64,000 nt of DNA, taken from assembly GCA_030407085.1 (NCBI GenBank), contig CM059582.1:207048001-207112000 (forward strand). The letters are read 5' to 3'. Position 1 is the first letter of the stretch, and every line of letters begins with the position of its first letter. The position numbers were made by a program, and so were the translations under genes. The notes under the pieces were generated by a model. It was not told where the DNA came from. It searched no databases and saw nothing but the letters and a program-made list of their open reading frames with translations. The stretch is from Trichopria drosophilae. Taxonomy: Eukaryota > Arthropoda > Insecta > Hymenoptera > Diapriidae. Below are positions 11,100 to 23,070 of this stretch, one piece after another.

Positions 11100-13273
11100 G
11101 ACAATAGTTTGCCAGGAAAAGCGTTAGCGCTCGAACACGAATTTCTTTCGAAATAAACTGATCGTTAAAGACCATTGGACGACGAAGACAATCAGCAGTA
11201 AGCTTTTTCTTTCTCCCGTTTGCAGTTTCTAACGACCTGTAAATCCTGCTTTAAGATTACGCGGTATACATTCAAAGACGTTACAAATTGGATACCGAAT
11301 GTATCGTTACCTGGCGAAAAATCAATAATTCCTTTTGTTTGATCAGTTTTGTAGTAATTTAACAAAATTGATAGTATTCATTTACGATCAGTTGCAATCT
11401 ACGGTCAGAACAACCCGAGCAAAGATAACAGTTCAATTACGTCGATAAATCAGAAGAAATATAAAATCACAGGTATAGGAGACAATTTAACTTTGAAATA
11501 TGTATAGAAAAAAGTACGAGTGGTATTATTGTTGCGATAGCAGAAACGACTAAATATTTTATTTTATAGGAAATACCTCGTTCCGATATTGGAAACATTA
11601 AATTCTCGATCCTCCTGTTTCGACAGAGATAAGTATTGTACCTTTCGCAGGCGATGCGTAAAAAATGATTTATTTGCACGCTCGTTTGCTTTTCAAAATT
11701 TATCGGGAAAAAGAGATTACGAATATCTACTACCATCTTAGTAACTCATTTTCGAAAATATATTTTCTTTTATTTCAATCCGTAATCTTTCATGAGACTG
11801 AATATATAGATATAAAAGATGACAGCATCCCCGCGGGGTAGTGAATGCTTACATTTAGCTAATGATGCTTTCGAATAAGACACGCCATTTCGTGGATGCT
11901 ACTTCGAGAGCTATGACGTCAAAAAATCATTCAGCATCACTGAAAGACGCAGCGGCATTCATTTTTTTTCTGAGACACGAAATTAATGTTTCTGCCTGTG
12001 GGGAATTTACGTAATTCTGATCGTTCAGACAATATTTTTGGAAATGTGCGCCAGTTCCTAGGATTCTTGTGGAGATTTCCACTTAGTTCACAATTGTTAC
12101 ATACTTGTGTCAACAACTTCCAACTTACTAAGAATTCAGAATCGCGAACTCTCCTGGATAAAACTCTATTTTCGAGATTCGTGCCTTAATGTGGGTCAAA
12201 TCTTTTCGGCGATCGTTATGTTGCGAAATTTTACTCGTATAATTTTCAAGACTTTTGTATGTCATTCCATAATTTTAAATGTTTTAATTTGTTACTATTT
12301 ATATTAAATTGTGCTATTAAGTAATTGTAAATTACGGAACAGGTTCAAAAAGATTCAAATAAACAGATTGAATTAAACACTCGAAATGGATGCACATTAC
12401 ATCAATACAAAAGTGTTTCGTTCATGGCTCTTCAACCCAACATTCGTAGAATCCAATCGAACGCCTTTGTTCTCTTCAGAGAGCCTTCTACAATTTACAT
12501 ACTGTACGGACCAATGGGGTAAATCTTTGTTTTATTCGTGACTGATATGTGGGTCAAAGCCAATTAAAATTCTTGCAGTGGCTTCCTTTAACCCGGTTGT
12601 TGCCAGCGTGATTTTGTTAAAAATTGGTTGCTATTCACGGTTTTTTTCACTTTCAATTTTACTTTTATCGAGCAATAAAAAGTATCTGTATCATTTTCGA
12701 TACCACAAATATTTTTAAATTTTAAATGTTTTGGAAAAATATAGTTTGATATATATTAATTAGATTTTAATAAAACACACGATCGTAATATAAATATTAT
12801 TCAAAATATTCTGGCGTTCCTCTGGGGTCAAAAAAACATCTTAAAATAATGTAATGATAATGATTGAGTTGTTAGAAGACAATTCTACTTATATTCGATT
12901 ACTTTGATAAAAAATATGCCAATCATTTTGAATTTTAATTCTCGCCACACGCAATAAGTGGCGATGGTATATAATTTTACTGACAAGACAATTTCACTAT
13001 CTGACCCAATTTTTTACCATAAGAATATTGACCAAGTTAAGAATATATGAACGAATAATAATTATCCTGATAAATTTATTGACAAGTATATTAAGAAACG
13101 AAAATTATATTTATATGAAAAAGCAACATAGAATGGAGTTAAAGTTTTAAAAAGAAATTATATATTTCAAGCAATTTTATTAAAGGGTTCTTTGAAATGT
13201 TAAATGTGAGATTAAATAAGAACAACGTGCTGGCCATTTTCCGGACGAACAAATATATGAAATCAATAACACG
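11100..13273. other. Spacer, no supported gene
   Basis: Mixed to AT-rich. The 89-codon minus-strand frame at 11467-11736 has a hydrophobic C-terminal part but no recognised family, and overlapping frames at 11986-12307 (+) look random. TTTAACCCGGTTGTTGCC at about 12589 resembles one end of a TTAA-type element, but no partner end was found. Confidence 0.45.
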
Positions 13274-14637
13274 GCGTTAAAAAAAATCGGCTCATGGACA
13301 TTTCACCGTCCCCCATTTCATCGTCTGGACATTTTATCGTCTACGACACTTCATCGTCTAGATAATTCATCGTTTGGATATTTCATCGTCTAAGACCCAT
13401 CAACATATGGACATTTCATCGTCTAGGACACATCATCGTCTAAACACTTAATTATTTGTACATTTCATCGTCTACACACTTCATTATTAAGGCAGTTCAT
13501 CGGCTATGATACTTCATTGTTTAGACACTTAATCATTTGGAAAATTCATTGTCTAGTCACTTCATCGTTTGGACATTTTATCGTCTAGGACACTTCATCG
13601 TCTACATACTTCATTATTAGAGCAGTTCATCGGCTAGGACACTTCATCGTGTAAAACACTTCATCGTCTAGGACAGTTCATCGTCTAAGACACTTCATCG
13701 CCTATAACACTTCATCGTCTAGGACACTTCCTCGTTTGGGCATTTTATCGTTTAGGATCCTTCATCGTCTAGACACTTAATCATTTGGAAAATTCATCGT
13801 CTAGTCACTTCATCGTCTAGGACATTTTATTGTCTAGGACACTTCATCGTCTAGGACATTTTATTTTCTAGGACACTTCATCGTCTTCGCACTTCATCAT
13901 TTAGACAGTTCTTCGTCTACGACACTTCTTCGTTTAGACACTTAATCATTTGCAAATTTTACAGTTTAGACACTTAATCGTTTGGACATTTTATCGTCTA
14001 GGATACTTCATCGTCTACACATTTCATCATTAGGACACTTTATCGTCTAGGACATTTCATAATCTAAGACACTTCATCGCCTATGACACTTCATCATTTA
14101 GGACACTTCATCGTTTAGATACATAATTCATGTTTCAATCATTTGGACATTTTATCGTCTAGGACACTTCATCGTCTACACAGTTCATCATTAGGACACT
14201 TCATCGTCTAGGACAGTTCATCATCTAAGATACTTCATCGCCTATGACACGTTCAGACACTTAATCATTTGGACATTTTATCGTCTAGGACACTTCATCA
14301 TTTGGACATTTTATTGCCTAGGACACTTCATCATCTAGACATTTCATCCTCATAATAGTCACTTTACAGTGGAAAGTGTCTCCATAATGACCCTTACACA
14401 TAAATAATGAAACATAAATTTCTATAATTGTCACAAACATAAAATATGATAAATTCTATTCTCGCCCCGAACGATGAAATGTCTTAGATGATGATACTTC
14501 CAGACGATGAAATGTTCAGCAGACGATAAAATGTTGTGGAGGATGAAATATGCTGGACGATGAAGTGTCTAGACGATGAAATGGATCAAGATGAAATGGG
14601 GGAGGGGGGGGGGTGAAATGGAAGACGATGTAACGCC
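13274..14637. mobile_element. Foldback array of 17-bp CATCGTCTA units, 1.36 kb
   Basis: From about 13305 to 14345 a unit close to CTTCATCGTCTAGGACA repeats some sixty times with substitutions (CATTTGGACA, TTATCGTCTA). From 14472 to 14630 the unit appears in opposite orientation (GACGATGAAATG). The extreme ends match as inverted repeats: GGCGTTA at 13274-13280 and TAACGCC at 14631-14637, followed inward on both sides by CATTTCAC and CCCCCATTTCATC. The whole is therefore a very asymmetric foldback with a short unique centre at 14346-14471. It has no coding capacity. Confidence 0.7.
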
Positions 14638-14639
14638 CG

Positions 14640-16440
14640 GGTACCCAAAAAATCAGTGACCTTGTGATCATTTTAAAATTCTTGTGTTTATAGAATATTT
14701 AAGCGTCCATAAACAAGAATATATAAACAAAAATTTAATTTGTTCCGTCGCTTAAAAGGGAGGGGTTAAAGTACCAAACAAGCTATTAAAAATAAAATGT
14801 AAAGGCATAAAAAGCTCTAATATGGCTTAAAAGAAAGCTTAAACCTTAAACTTTGAGAGCCAAAACTGAAAATCTATATGAAAATTTCCGTACACTTGAA
14901 TTTGCTGATTACCTCTAACTTATATTTGATATTTCAGTCAAAATAACTAGAAATGTAAACATTGGAGGAAACCAATTCATCAATCGGATTGATTTGAAAC
15001 TAGTTACTTGGGGGTTTTGGGGTTGCTGATTACGAATCTGTAGCCACGTATTAAAAATTCAAAATGCCTTCAACAAAAATTTAATAATTTTTGTTCTTTT
15101 TTTTGTCACTACAGAACAGAATATTATTTGATAAACATACTAATTGCCTATCTATTACTACTATTTTAATCATTAAGTTAAAATATTTCACATATAGTAA
15201 CAAACATACTATAAAACTTTGCACGTATATAACTATAGGGACATATTATTTAAAAACAAGAAAAATACGATAGTTGTTCACAATTAATAATCATAACTTT
15301 TTAATTCCAATTTTTCCATCGTTACACTGTCAAATACTAGATATATCTTCTAGAAAATGTAGAATTACAACTTAAAGCAACCATTTTATTTTTTTAAAAA
15401 ACATCTGAAAGAAGAAAGGAATTATAAAAAAGTTGTAATAAAGAGAATAATAGTGTTTTTCTGAATCATGTAATTGCAACTAAATCGGAATTATTCCATC
15501 TACTTATTCCGTTTTAATCTAAGTTATCGAAGTACACTCAATCTGTAATTCATGTCAGAATTCGAAGAACTTGAGTAACTGATTGTTTACAAATCTTACA
15601 TTGTATTAGTATTTCCCATACCAAGGAGTATAAAAGTTTTAAAGAAATGATTTTAAAAAAAGAAACATTTTTTTACCAGTTCTTCGACGAAGAAGTGTAG
15701 AATTTACAAACTAACCCACTTCAGTAGTATAAAATATTTTGAAAATAAACTGAAATATATCGACAGTTGAAGTATTTAGTATAAAAATCAAGGGTTAAAT
15801 TTCATCCATAGTATCGGAATAATAACTCGCTATTAAAACAAATATAAAAGTATAATACACGAATGTAAATATCGAATTTCAAAAAATATCAATTTTGCAA
15901 TCGAACACTTTTCTTTATTTCATTTTGATTCCTGGTGTAGACTATAATTTTTTTTGTAATATAATATTCATAACACATTTGTATGTTCGCTATCGATTTT
16001 GGTTGAGAAGATGCATTAGAGGAAACAATTATTTACTAAAAATTTAAACGTGGTATTATCAATAAATTATACTGAAAATGGGGTCTCGACAATTTAGTAC
16101 AACGCACTACCCGAATATTTGTTTAAAAGGGAGTATAGAATTTATTAATAATTGATCTCGAAATAGTTTAATGGTAACAATGGTATAAATAAGAATTGTA
16201 TATTATAAATGTTTAGAAGCAGAATTTTTACTTGAGAAATTGACATGAAGTTAATTCAAATGATTAACGTAAGTTCTCAGTAGTTACGAGCACATTTAGT
16301 CAGACATGCTTTCGAAACATTATTGAGACCATGCTAAAAGATTATTTTTTCATAGTCTCAGTAAAATTGGACTTTACAGACCTGAAAAAGACTCACAAAT
16401 TTTATGCAAACTAAAAAAACAACACTGTTCGATCTTCGGG
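14640..16440. other. Spacer with one fragment of a dispersed repeat
   Basis: AT-rich, no gene. At 15004-15060 there is a fragment GGGGGTTTTGGGGTTGCTGA-TTACGAATC followed by AAAATTCAAAATGCC. This is the signature of a dispersed family also seen inside the TTAA elements at 17.0 kb and 57.5 kb. Confidence 0.5.
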
Positions 16441-16714
16441 TGTAAACATTCGACTTTAGACACCGGGCGCCTATCTAATCACATATTAAATTGCTGTGTG
16501 TAGTCGAACTTTCCGCCCTTATATGGAAAAATACTATTTTTTTACTGAAGTTTCAGGTATTATTCCTAAATTACGTTATTTCCATCTTAGCTATACTTTT
16601 TCTCGAAATGTCTTGAAAATAGTGTATTTCGATACCTGCGTATAAAACATGATTTTACACACCGTTTTTTAGTATGCGATTAGATAGGGCCAGTGCGTTA
16701 AATCGGATTTTACG
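16441..16714. mobile_element. Foldback MITE, about 274 bp, with 60-bp arms
   Basis: Left arm 16441-16503 and right arm 16655-16714 are inverted copies. The best block is CCTATCTAATCACATA.TAAA on the left against its reverse complement around TATGCGATTAGATAGG on the right, continuing outward through TGTAAA. Divergence is about 20-25 percent. There is no coding capacity, and the superfamily is not assigned because no target duplication is clear. Confidence 0.6.
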
Positions 16715-17031
16715 CATAAGTGTATCAAATATTCATTTTTGTAATATGAAAAATATTCACTCTTTTAAAGTGGAACGATACTCTTTCTATAATAAGATTT
16801 CCTTTCTAACTAGAAAAATTCATCTTTACAAAATTTACTCCAAGAAATTTAGAGTAAGTTTTTTAGGACCTCGAAACAATTAGTCTGTACTACGTATTCT
16901 TTGTTTTTTGTATGCTTTATATAGGATTCATTTGCTTTCGAAACGAATATTACAAAAAACAATTATTTACAAAATCACTTATGTGTTCCAAATAATTATT
17001 TAATATGCGAGAAAGTTGAAAAATCGTTTAA

Positions 17032-17637
17032 CCCTTTGAGGCATACATTTTTCTTTATGTTGAATTGACTTGGAATTTGTCACTGGGGGGGTTTTGGGAT
17101 CGCAGATTACGAATCCGGTGTCAAAATTTCAAAATTCAAAATTGCGGATTCAATATGGCATATTTGTTGCATATTTACATCGTGAAAGCCGTCATATTGA
17201 AGCCGCCATTTTGAATGTTATAAAACCAACATCGGATTCGTCATCAACGACCCAAAAAACCCTATTATACAACATTTCAAATCATCTTAAAAATCAGCGT
17301 CAATAATGAAGTCTTTCGAAAAATTCCTGGATTTTTCATCTTTTTTTATTTATAGATGATACATAATAAACAATTACATCTTCCCTGGTAGAAAATTAAC
17401 CCATTTTCTGACCAGTTGTTCTGGGCTCCATTAGATATAGCATGCAGTCCAGAAAAAATGGCCAGAAACTAGTCGCATTTTCTACTAGGGTTAATAACTA
17501 CGTTTATACATTATTCTATCACCATAGCAACAGAAAATACCAAATAAAACCGATTAAAATGTGTTAACTGAAATTTAAATGACCAAAATCAAAGAAATGG
17601 AGGTGGTTATACTACTATACCACTATGCCGCAAAGGG
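17032..17637. mobile_element. piggyBac-like TTAA MITE, 606 bp
   Basis: TTAA tetranucleotides at 17028-17031 and 17638-17641 flank inverted termini CCCTTTGAGGCATA (17032-17045) and CCCTTTGCGGCATA (reverse complement ending at 17637), one mismatch in 14. TTAA targets with CCC-starting ends are the hallmark of the piggyBac superfamily. The interior carries GGGGTTTTGGGATCGCAGA and TTCAAAATTGCGGATTCAA motifs shared with copies near 15.0, 26.0 and 57.8 kb. No transposase frame remains; the 78-codon frame at 17070-17306 is not protein-like. Confidence 0.7.
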
Positions 17638-17659
17638 TTAAGGGGTAAAAAACTATATG

Positions 17660-17870
17660 AGGAACTACACAAATTTATTCTTGCGAATTCTCACACATTT
17701 CTTAATGGAATTTGCTGAAATTTGTTAAACATTCATAAAAACCGCATAAAATAACTTTAAAATCGAGCTAGACTTGAAATCACGTCTAGTTTCTTTTTAA
17801 TTTGAATATTTTAAGTTAGGAATTGACGTTATCGGCCTATATACACTTTAACCCCCTTAAATCGCGTATT
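17660..17870 (+). repeat. Dispersed repeat, copy 1 (partner at 54.8 kb)
   Basis: Shares an aligned block with 54800-55015: TTTGCTGAAATTTG, ATAACTTTAAAAT, the CTAGTTT(C/T)TTTTTAATTTG run, ATTTTAAGTTAGGAATTGACG-TTATCG, and an end in TTTAACCCCCTTA. The two copies are clearly homologous but diverged. Family unknown. Confidence 0.6.
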
Positions 17871-18429
17871 AAATGTCAATTGCTTGACCGCAAATAGTAA
17901 TAGTCTGTACATATTGCGAATATAATACTTTCAAAAATTGAAAAAGGAAGTATATAAATTAAAATAGAACGTTCAAATTATAGAAATAACTTAAAAACTC
18001 TGGAATATTTCAGAATCAGTAACAAATATAAAACGATCAGCAAACAAAAATAGTGCTTACAATTTCTCAAACGTGTAGAAGGAGTGTCTGACTAAGATTT
18101 CCGTAACTACTGAATACTTGCGTTAAACTACTTACGTTAACTTCATTTAAATTTTTCAAGTAAAAATGTCTGTTTTTTTACTATTTTTCGCGTACTATTC
18201 ATTTTTAAATGTGGTTTATCAATTCGAGTTTGATATCTGTAAGAACAAATTAAATGGTTTTTTAGACTTTTCCTTGAATATTTTCTACCGTCTAGTAAAA
18301 TATCTTTATTTATTTTGCAAAATGGTCCACAGGTTATTTTACTATTTAATTCATTTTCAACCTCATTTTCGGTCCCAAACACCACAAGATGAACCCTAAA
18401 CTGTAACCTAGTTACTGTATTCTAGTAGT

Positions 18430-18842
18430 AACAACTTATAAAAGTTGTATAAAATTTTAATAAAGTTCCTATATAAAAAGTGTATAAAAATTATATAAAT
18501 AAACAGTTCTATAAAGAAATTATGCAGTTATTCTAAAGTAGATATATATATAGCTAATAATTTTATAAAATCCATTGTATAAAAATAATATAAAATAGAG
18601 GAATTGAAAATGAAACAATTTATTTTAAAATTAACATAGGAATAATTACTATTTCAAATTGAGATTAGTTATAGCATCGTTTGATAATGTTAGAACAAAG
18701 GAATCCGAAACTATTGAACGAAAACTATAATTAAACGCTTCTTATTATAAATTTTATAATTACATTATAAATTATATATAAAACAATTTACTTATATAAT
18801 TTTTATAAATTTTTTATGTAGCAACTTTTATTAACACTTTGG
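18430..18842. repeat. AT-rich foldback element, about 410 bp
   Basis: The left side (18430-18520) and the reverse complement of the right side (18760-18842) align through TATAAAAATTATATAA and AGTTG/TTAATAAA blocks. The element is rich in TTATAAA. Low complexity makes exact ends uncertain. Confidence 0.4.
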
Positions 18843-20106
18843 GCAATCTTTATAACGATTTTCCAATCGACTAACTTCATACTAGTGACCTTTCAATTTT
18901 TCAGAACATAAAAATTCTCAAAAAATCTCTTTTATATGGATTTCATTCAGAAAATCGATATGTACCATCAGATTCTTAAAGCAGGTATCAGCTCAGTTTC
19001 TGATTCAATAATATCAGTCCACCAATAAGAATTCTTAAGAGGATAACCTAAAACCTACGGACTGAAATGAATCATCATGTCTGGCCACAATTAATTTCCA
19101 AAACAATTCAGTTTATATTTCTTGTTGATGAAGGAATGAATGCAACGATTGGATTTAAATAGTCGATTGAGCCATCGAATTATCTTTTATGGTGGTCAGT
19201 ATGTGATAATCGTATTTAATTTTGTTACTACTTAACTTACTGCATTTTACAAAGTATAATAATGGACATAAAAACGATTCTTTAAACTTTCCCTTGATGA
19301 AATGAGTTTTACGATTCTACAAAAGATGTGTTCAGGACCTACCCGTTATTTAACTACCTAATAGGTATTTAGTAGGAATTTTTGTGGGAGACTTCAACTG
19401 ATCAATCCTAAACTATAAGAAATGATAGAAACATGCAGTAATAAAGTGATACTTGTGTCCTAGTAGGATTATTTTCCTACCTATCAGATTCTAACCATTG
19501 TCCATTATAAAAATCACCTTTCTATCGATTTTTTGGAGGATATCCTTGTTTACCACCAAATTATACGCGCAGCTAAAAACACATAGAACATTACTAAACT
19601 AAACGTAATGACTAAACCATTTAATCAGATCTGTTTACTAAAACGATCACATTCGGGCACAATTAATTTCAATATCAATGTAGAATGTTATTTCAATAAC
19701 TAATGGATACTCAGTACTATTATAATAGGAAACCTCCTGGAATGAACCCTGAACGAGGTATTTTTCTTTATCTTTCATATTTTACACATTACCATGTCAA
19801 AAATACACTTTTTTATATAGAGTACATGGAGAAAATCCCCTTTTCACCATCAGTTTCTTAACACGTATGATCTTAAATTACGAGTTTCTAGAAATAGCTG
19901 ATGAGAATTTTCAAAAGAAAAAGGCGAAAAGAATAGAAATAGTCGCCCACCACTGTTCTCTTGAGATTTCTGCATAATTTCTGTATATATCTATAAAAAG
20001 TTCTCTACAGGAATTGTTGAATAAACTCTTTTTTTTACAGTATATTCTTCACTCTAAAATAACACAGGACTACAAAAATTATACAAGACGAAACAAATTT
20101 TATTTA

Positions 20107-20310
20107 CAGATAACTTCAATCAGAGATAATGGATCTTGTTCCATTTGACACATCTGGATTTTATCTGTTCCGAAAAATATTCAAAAATATTCTTTTTGGC
20201 AATTTGAGGTTAGGATGTGTGAAAAATCTGAAGCGATGGGTCAAAGTGAATAACGAATTCATTTTTAGCTACAAATAATCTAAGATCCTTTACTTCTGAT
20301 ATGTTGTACC
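20107..20310. mobile_element. Diverged foldback copy related to 20382-20613
   Basis: Begins GATAACTTCAATCAGAGATA-ATGGATC and ends with a weak inverted partner around GATCCTTTACTTCTGATATG. The left end is a clear homologue of the next element's terminus; the right end is degraded. Confidence 0.4.
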
Positions 20311-20381
20311 TAAAAAAATGTTTCCGGTCCTTCCGAACCTTCAGTGATTAATCACAAAGGACAGCAAAATAATTATTTAGA

Positions 20382-20613
20382 GGAGATAACTTGAATCAGA
20401 GGTAGTGGATGTTATAGATTGAAAACGAATTCGTGGACCAAATTAACCCATGACGTCAGATATTTCAGATATCCTAACTTCAAATTGTCAAAGAAGATAA
20501 TTTTGACTATTTTAAAGATATCTTAAAATCTTGATGAGTGAAATTGGTTAACGGATTAGTTGTCAGCGGCCAAAAGTCTATAGGATCCACTACCTTTGAT
20601 TCAAGTTATCCCC
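20382..20613. mobile_element. Foldback MITE with 26-bp TIR, 232 bp
   Basis: GATAACTTGAATCAGAGGTA-GTGGAT at 20385-20410 matches the reverse complement of 20585-20610 with one mismatch, extended outward by GG. Inward the arms still resemble each other for about 60 bp (GGAT..TATAGA, ATTAACC/GTTAACC). No protein is encoded. A diverged relative lies 275 bp upstream. Confidence 0.6.
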
Positions 20614-20660
20614 CAACAAAAATTTGATGTGGTCTTGTGTAAATAAATACTAATGAATTC

Positions 20661-21186
20661 GTTCCTAATCGTGTTTAACTTCTCTCGGAAGTTATCAAAT
20701 ATCTAATTCAGTTGTTTTAAATCAAAGCTCGATAATTTGTCATTAAGGGTTGTTTTACTGCTCCCACAAAAGTGCCATAAGCAAGAAGTCACAAAGAAAA
20801 TCGGTATTGTGTTTGTTTCTTTTGTTTTGGAAAAACAACAACAATGATTCCTGTTAATGGTGCAATGAGTGATTTAATGAAAAAATATGTTAAGTATGAT
20901 GATAAGGATGTTCATCTTTTGTGAGATCTTTATAGGATTGGAAAAACTCACTAAACTCAAACTTTAAGCATCTAGCGGCATTAAAAACATCGACAAAACT
21001 AAATGATTATTTTTTAACAATTTAGGTTATAAATAAATTTAATTTATTTCAAATCAAAGTAATAATAAAACTGTCTTTAAACATCATTATTGCAGACAGT
21101 GTTGTTATGAAATAAGTAGTGGAACTCCACAAAAATGCAATACAAATATTATTACAGAGAAGTTAAACACGATTAGGAATCGAACT
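20661..21186. mobile_element. TIR element, 526 bp, perfect 24-bp inner TIR
   Basis: TTCCTAATCGTGTTTAACTT-CTCT on the left (20662-20685) is the exact reverse complement of 21157-21180. The arms extend outward with one indel (TTCG / CGAAC). The roughly 470-bp centre is AT-rich and non-coding, and unlike foldbacks its halves do not pair. This is consistent with a non-autonomous DNA transposon; no target duplication is evident. Confidence 0.6.
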
Positions 21187-22889
21187 ACTTATTATTCAAT
21201 TATTTTAGAGTAAAAATATACTGTAAAAAGAAAAACTATACAAAAACAGAGTTTATTCGATAATTCCTTTAGCGATTTTTTTTCATGTTAGGCTTAAATT
21301 ACGAAAAAAAGTTATTCAGAAATTAAATCTGCAGAGAACCAAGATGTACTCGAACATTTATAGGTTAAAGTTAATCGTAGCTCGCTTTGTAAACTAAATT
21401 TGGACCAAAACAATGCTTGAAGTCTAAGGTTATTTAATGTTTTAGAACTATTATATTATTAAATTACGTCACAGAATGAGTCATAAACAAGGGATTTTCT
21501 CTAACTTTCAGATTCTAAACATCGTCCTCTCAAAAAATCTTCTTTTTAAGTGAATTTCATGGAAATAATTCCTATATACTGTTGGATTCTTAGTCTGGAC
21601 ATCATCAGTTTCTCTAGCCATTTCTAACTAATAAGAATTCACAAGATTAAACCCTAAAATTGATGTATACCATTTAAATTAGGATATTCAGTAATACTAG
21701 CTAGTGATCTTGTTAGTACTAAGTATGGTTTGTGTTGAATTTTAATACCCCACCTCGTTTGATGGACAATAAATATAGGACATGTCTCTGTTCTTCAGAT
21801 TCCAACCATTGTGCTTTAAAAAAATCACCTTTTTATACCAATTGCATGATCAGAAGCACAGTTTAGGATCAGACTCTTTGTGTTATGATCAATCTGTGGT
21901 CTTCAATAGAAAATATCCATCAATAGTTGATGAGAATTCTAAGGAGGAATGGCAAAGGAACAGGGTTACGTAAAACGTGTGGACCATACATTTGATAACG
22001 CCAGTTAATGTCTTCATCAATTAACCTTTTGACCTACAGACCGCCACTAGTATGCCACCTGTTTCGATATCATTCTTTCTGTTTCTAAAAAGTGCTCCCA
22101 CTTTTATGCAAATGGTCAGGTTCACTGATGATAAATCTTGAAATGAAATGTAATTATTCAATTAAAATGAAAATCGCCACGAACATCTTTTTGTAAATTT
22201 GCTTAGATTCATTAAAAGTCACAAGATATTTTACTTATTACTAAATAAACTATGAAAATAAATAGAGAATATAATATTTGTCCGATTGAAATAATAAAAG
22301 CGCAACTCACGTCCTATTATTATTTATAGGTTTTATTGAGTTTTCCTTTGTTTCTCCATCAATTCTCAACAGATTTGGTTGAAATTTAGTAAAAAAAAAA
22401 CTTTTGAAATCATGAAATTTGTTCAATAAAAAGAAAAGTGAATAAAACCCTCTTTAGCATTGCATACAAAATGCACATTTCATTTGTTAGAAGCAAAGAC
22501 ATTTTTTATATTAAGACCTAACATTTAAAAGTTTTTAAAACATGCTCACATATTTTGATACGAGGTCAGTTATTTCAAAACTACCTCTGGAGAACTCCTG
22601 TTTACCATTAGGTTCCTAGTCTAGTCTAGTTCTGGTGTAATCAATTTCTCCAATGAGAGATTGACATCAATAGCTAACAAAGATAAGGAGGATATCCTAC
22701 CATCTGTGGGCTAAAACTCTAGATCAGATCTGTTCACTCAAAGGACTATCACATATAAACACAATTAATTTCAATGTCAATTAAGTATTGCTTTACTACT
22801 TGGTTCTCAGCCCATGTCAACATGAGACCTAAAGGAGTGATTCCTACATGATAGATGTTTCAGATTCCGCAGCTCATTGTTTCAAAACA

Positions 22890-23070
22890 GAGTGCTGGTC
22901 GAAAAACCGACAAATCAAAAAGATGACAGGTCAAAAAACCGGCAGTCGAAAAGCCGACACATGTCAGGACAGTAATTTTTTTAACTATCGGTTTTTTGAC
23001 TGTCGGCTTTTCGATTGTCGGTTTTTCGACATGTCAGCTTTTTGATTTGTCGGTTTTTCGACCCGCACCC
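22890..23070. mobile_element. 181-bp foldback with 8-bp target duplication
   Basis: TCAAAACA occurs immediately outside both ends (22882-22889 and 23071-23078). The termini G(A/G)GTGC(T/G)GGTCGAAAA... are inverted and the arms pair over nearly the whole element. Each arm is itself built of 15-16-bp units of the type GTCGAAAAACCGACA. An 8-bp duplication fits hAT-like or similar transposases. It interrupts a dispersed repeat between CATTG and the TCACC motif seen uninterrupted at 21796-21835. The 65-codon frame across it is an artefact. Confidence 0.75.

Noticed and set aside
11467..11736. 89-codon minus-strand frame with a hydrophobic tail, considered as a chemoreceptor exon
   Set aside because: No receptor signature recognisable, single short frame, no supporting neighbours.
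12589..13200. Another TTAA element starting TTAACCCGGTTG
   Set aside because: No matching inverted end followed by TTAA was found downstream.
13305..14345. Short regularly repeated units suggesting a CRISPR array
   Set aside because: Units of 17 bp abut without unique spacers, vary continuously, and reverse orientation at one end; the context is eukaryotic.
22848..23045. 65-codon frame with repeated FDCR residues
   Set aside because: It is the translation of the inverted foldback element, not a protein.
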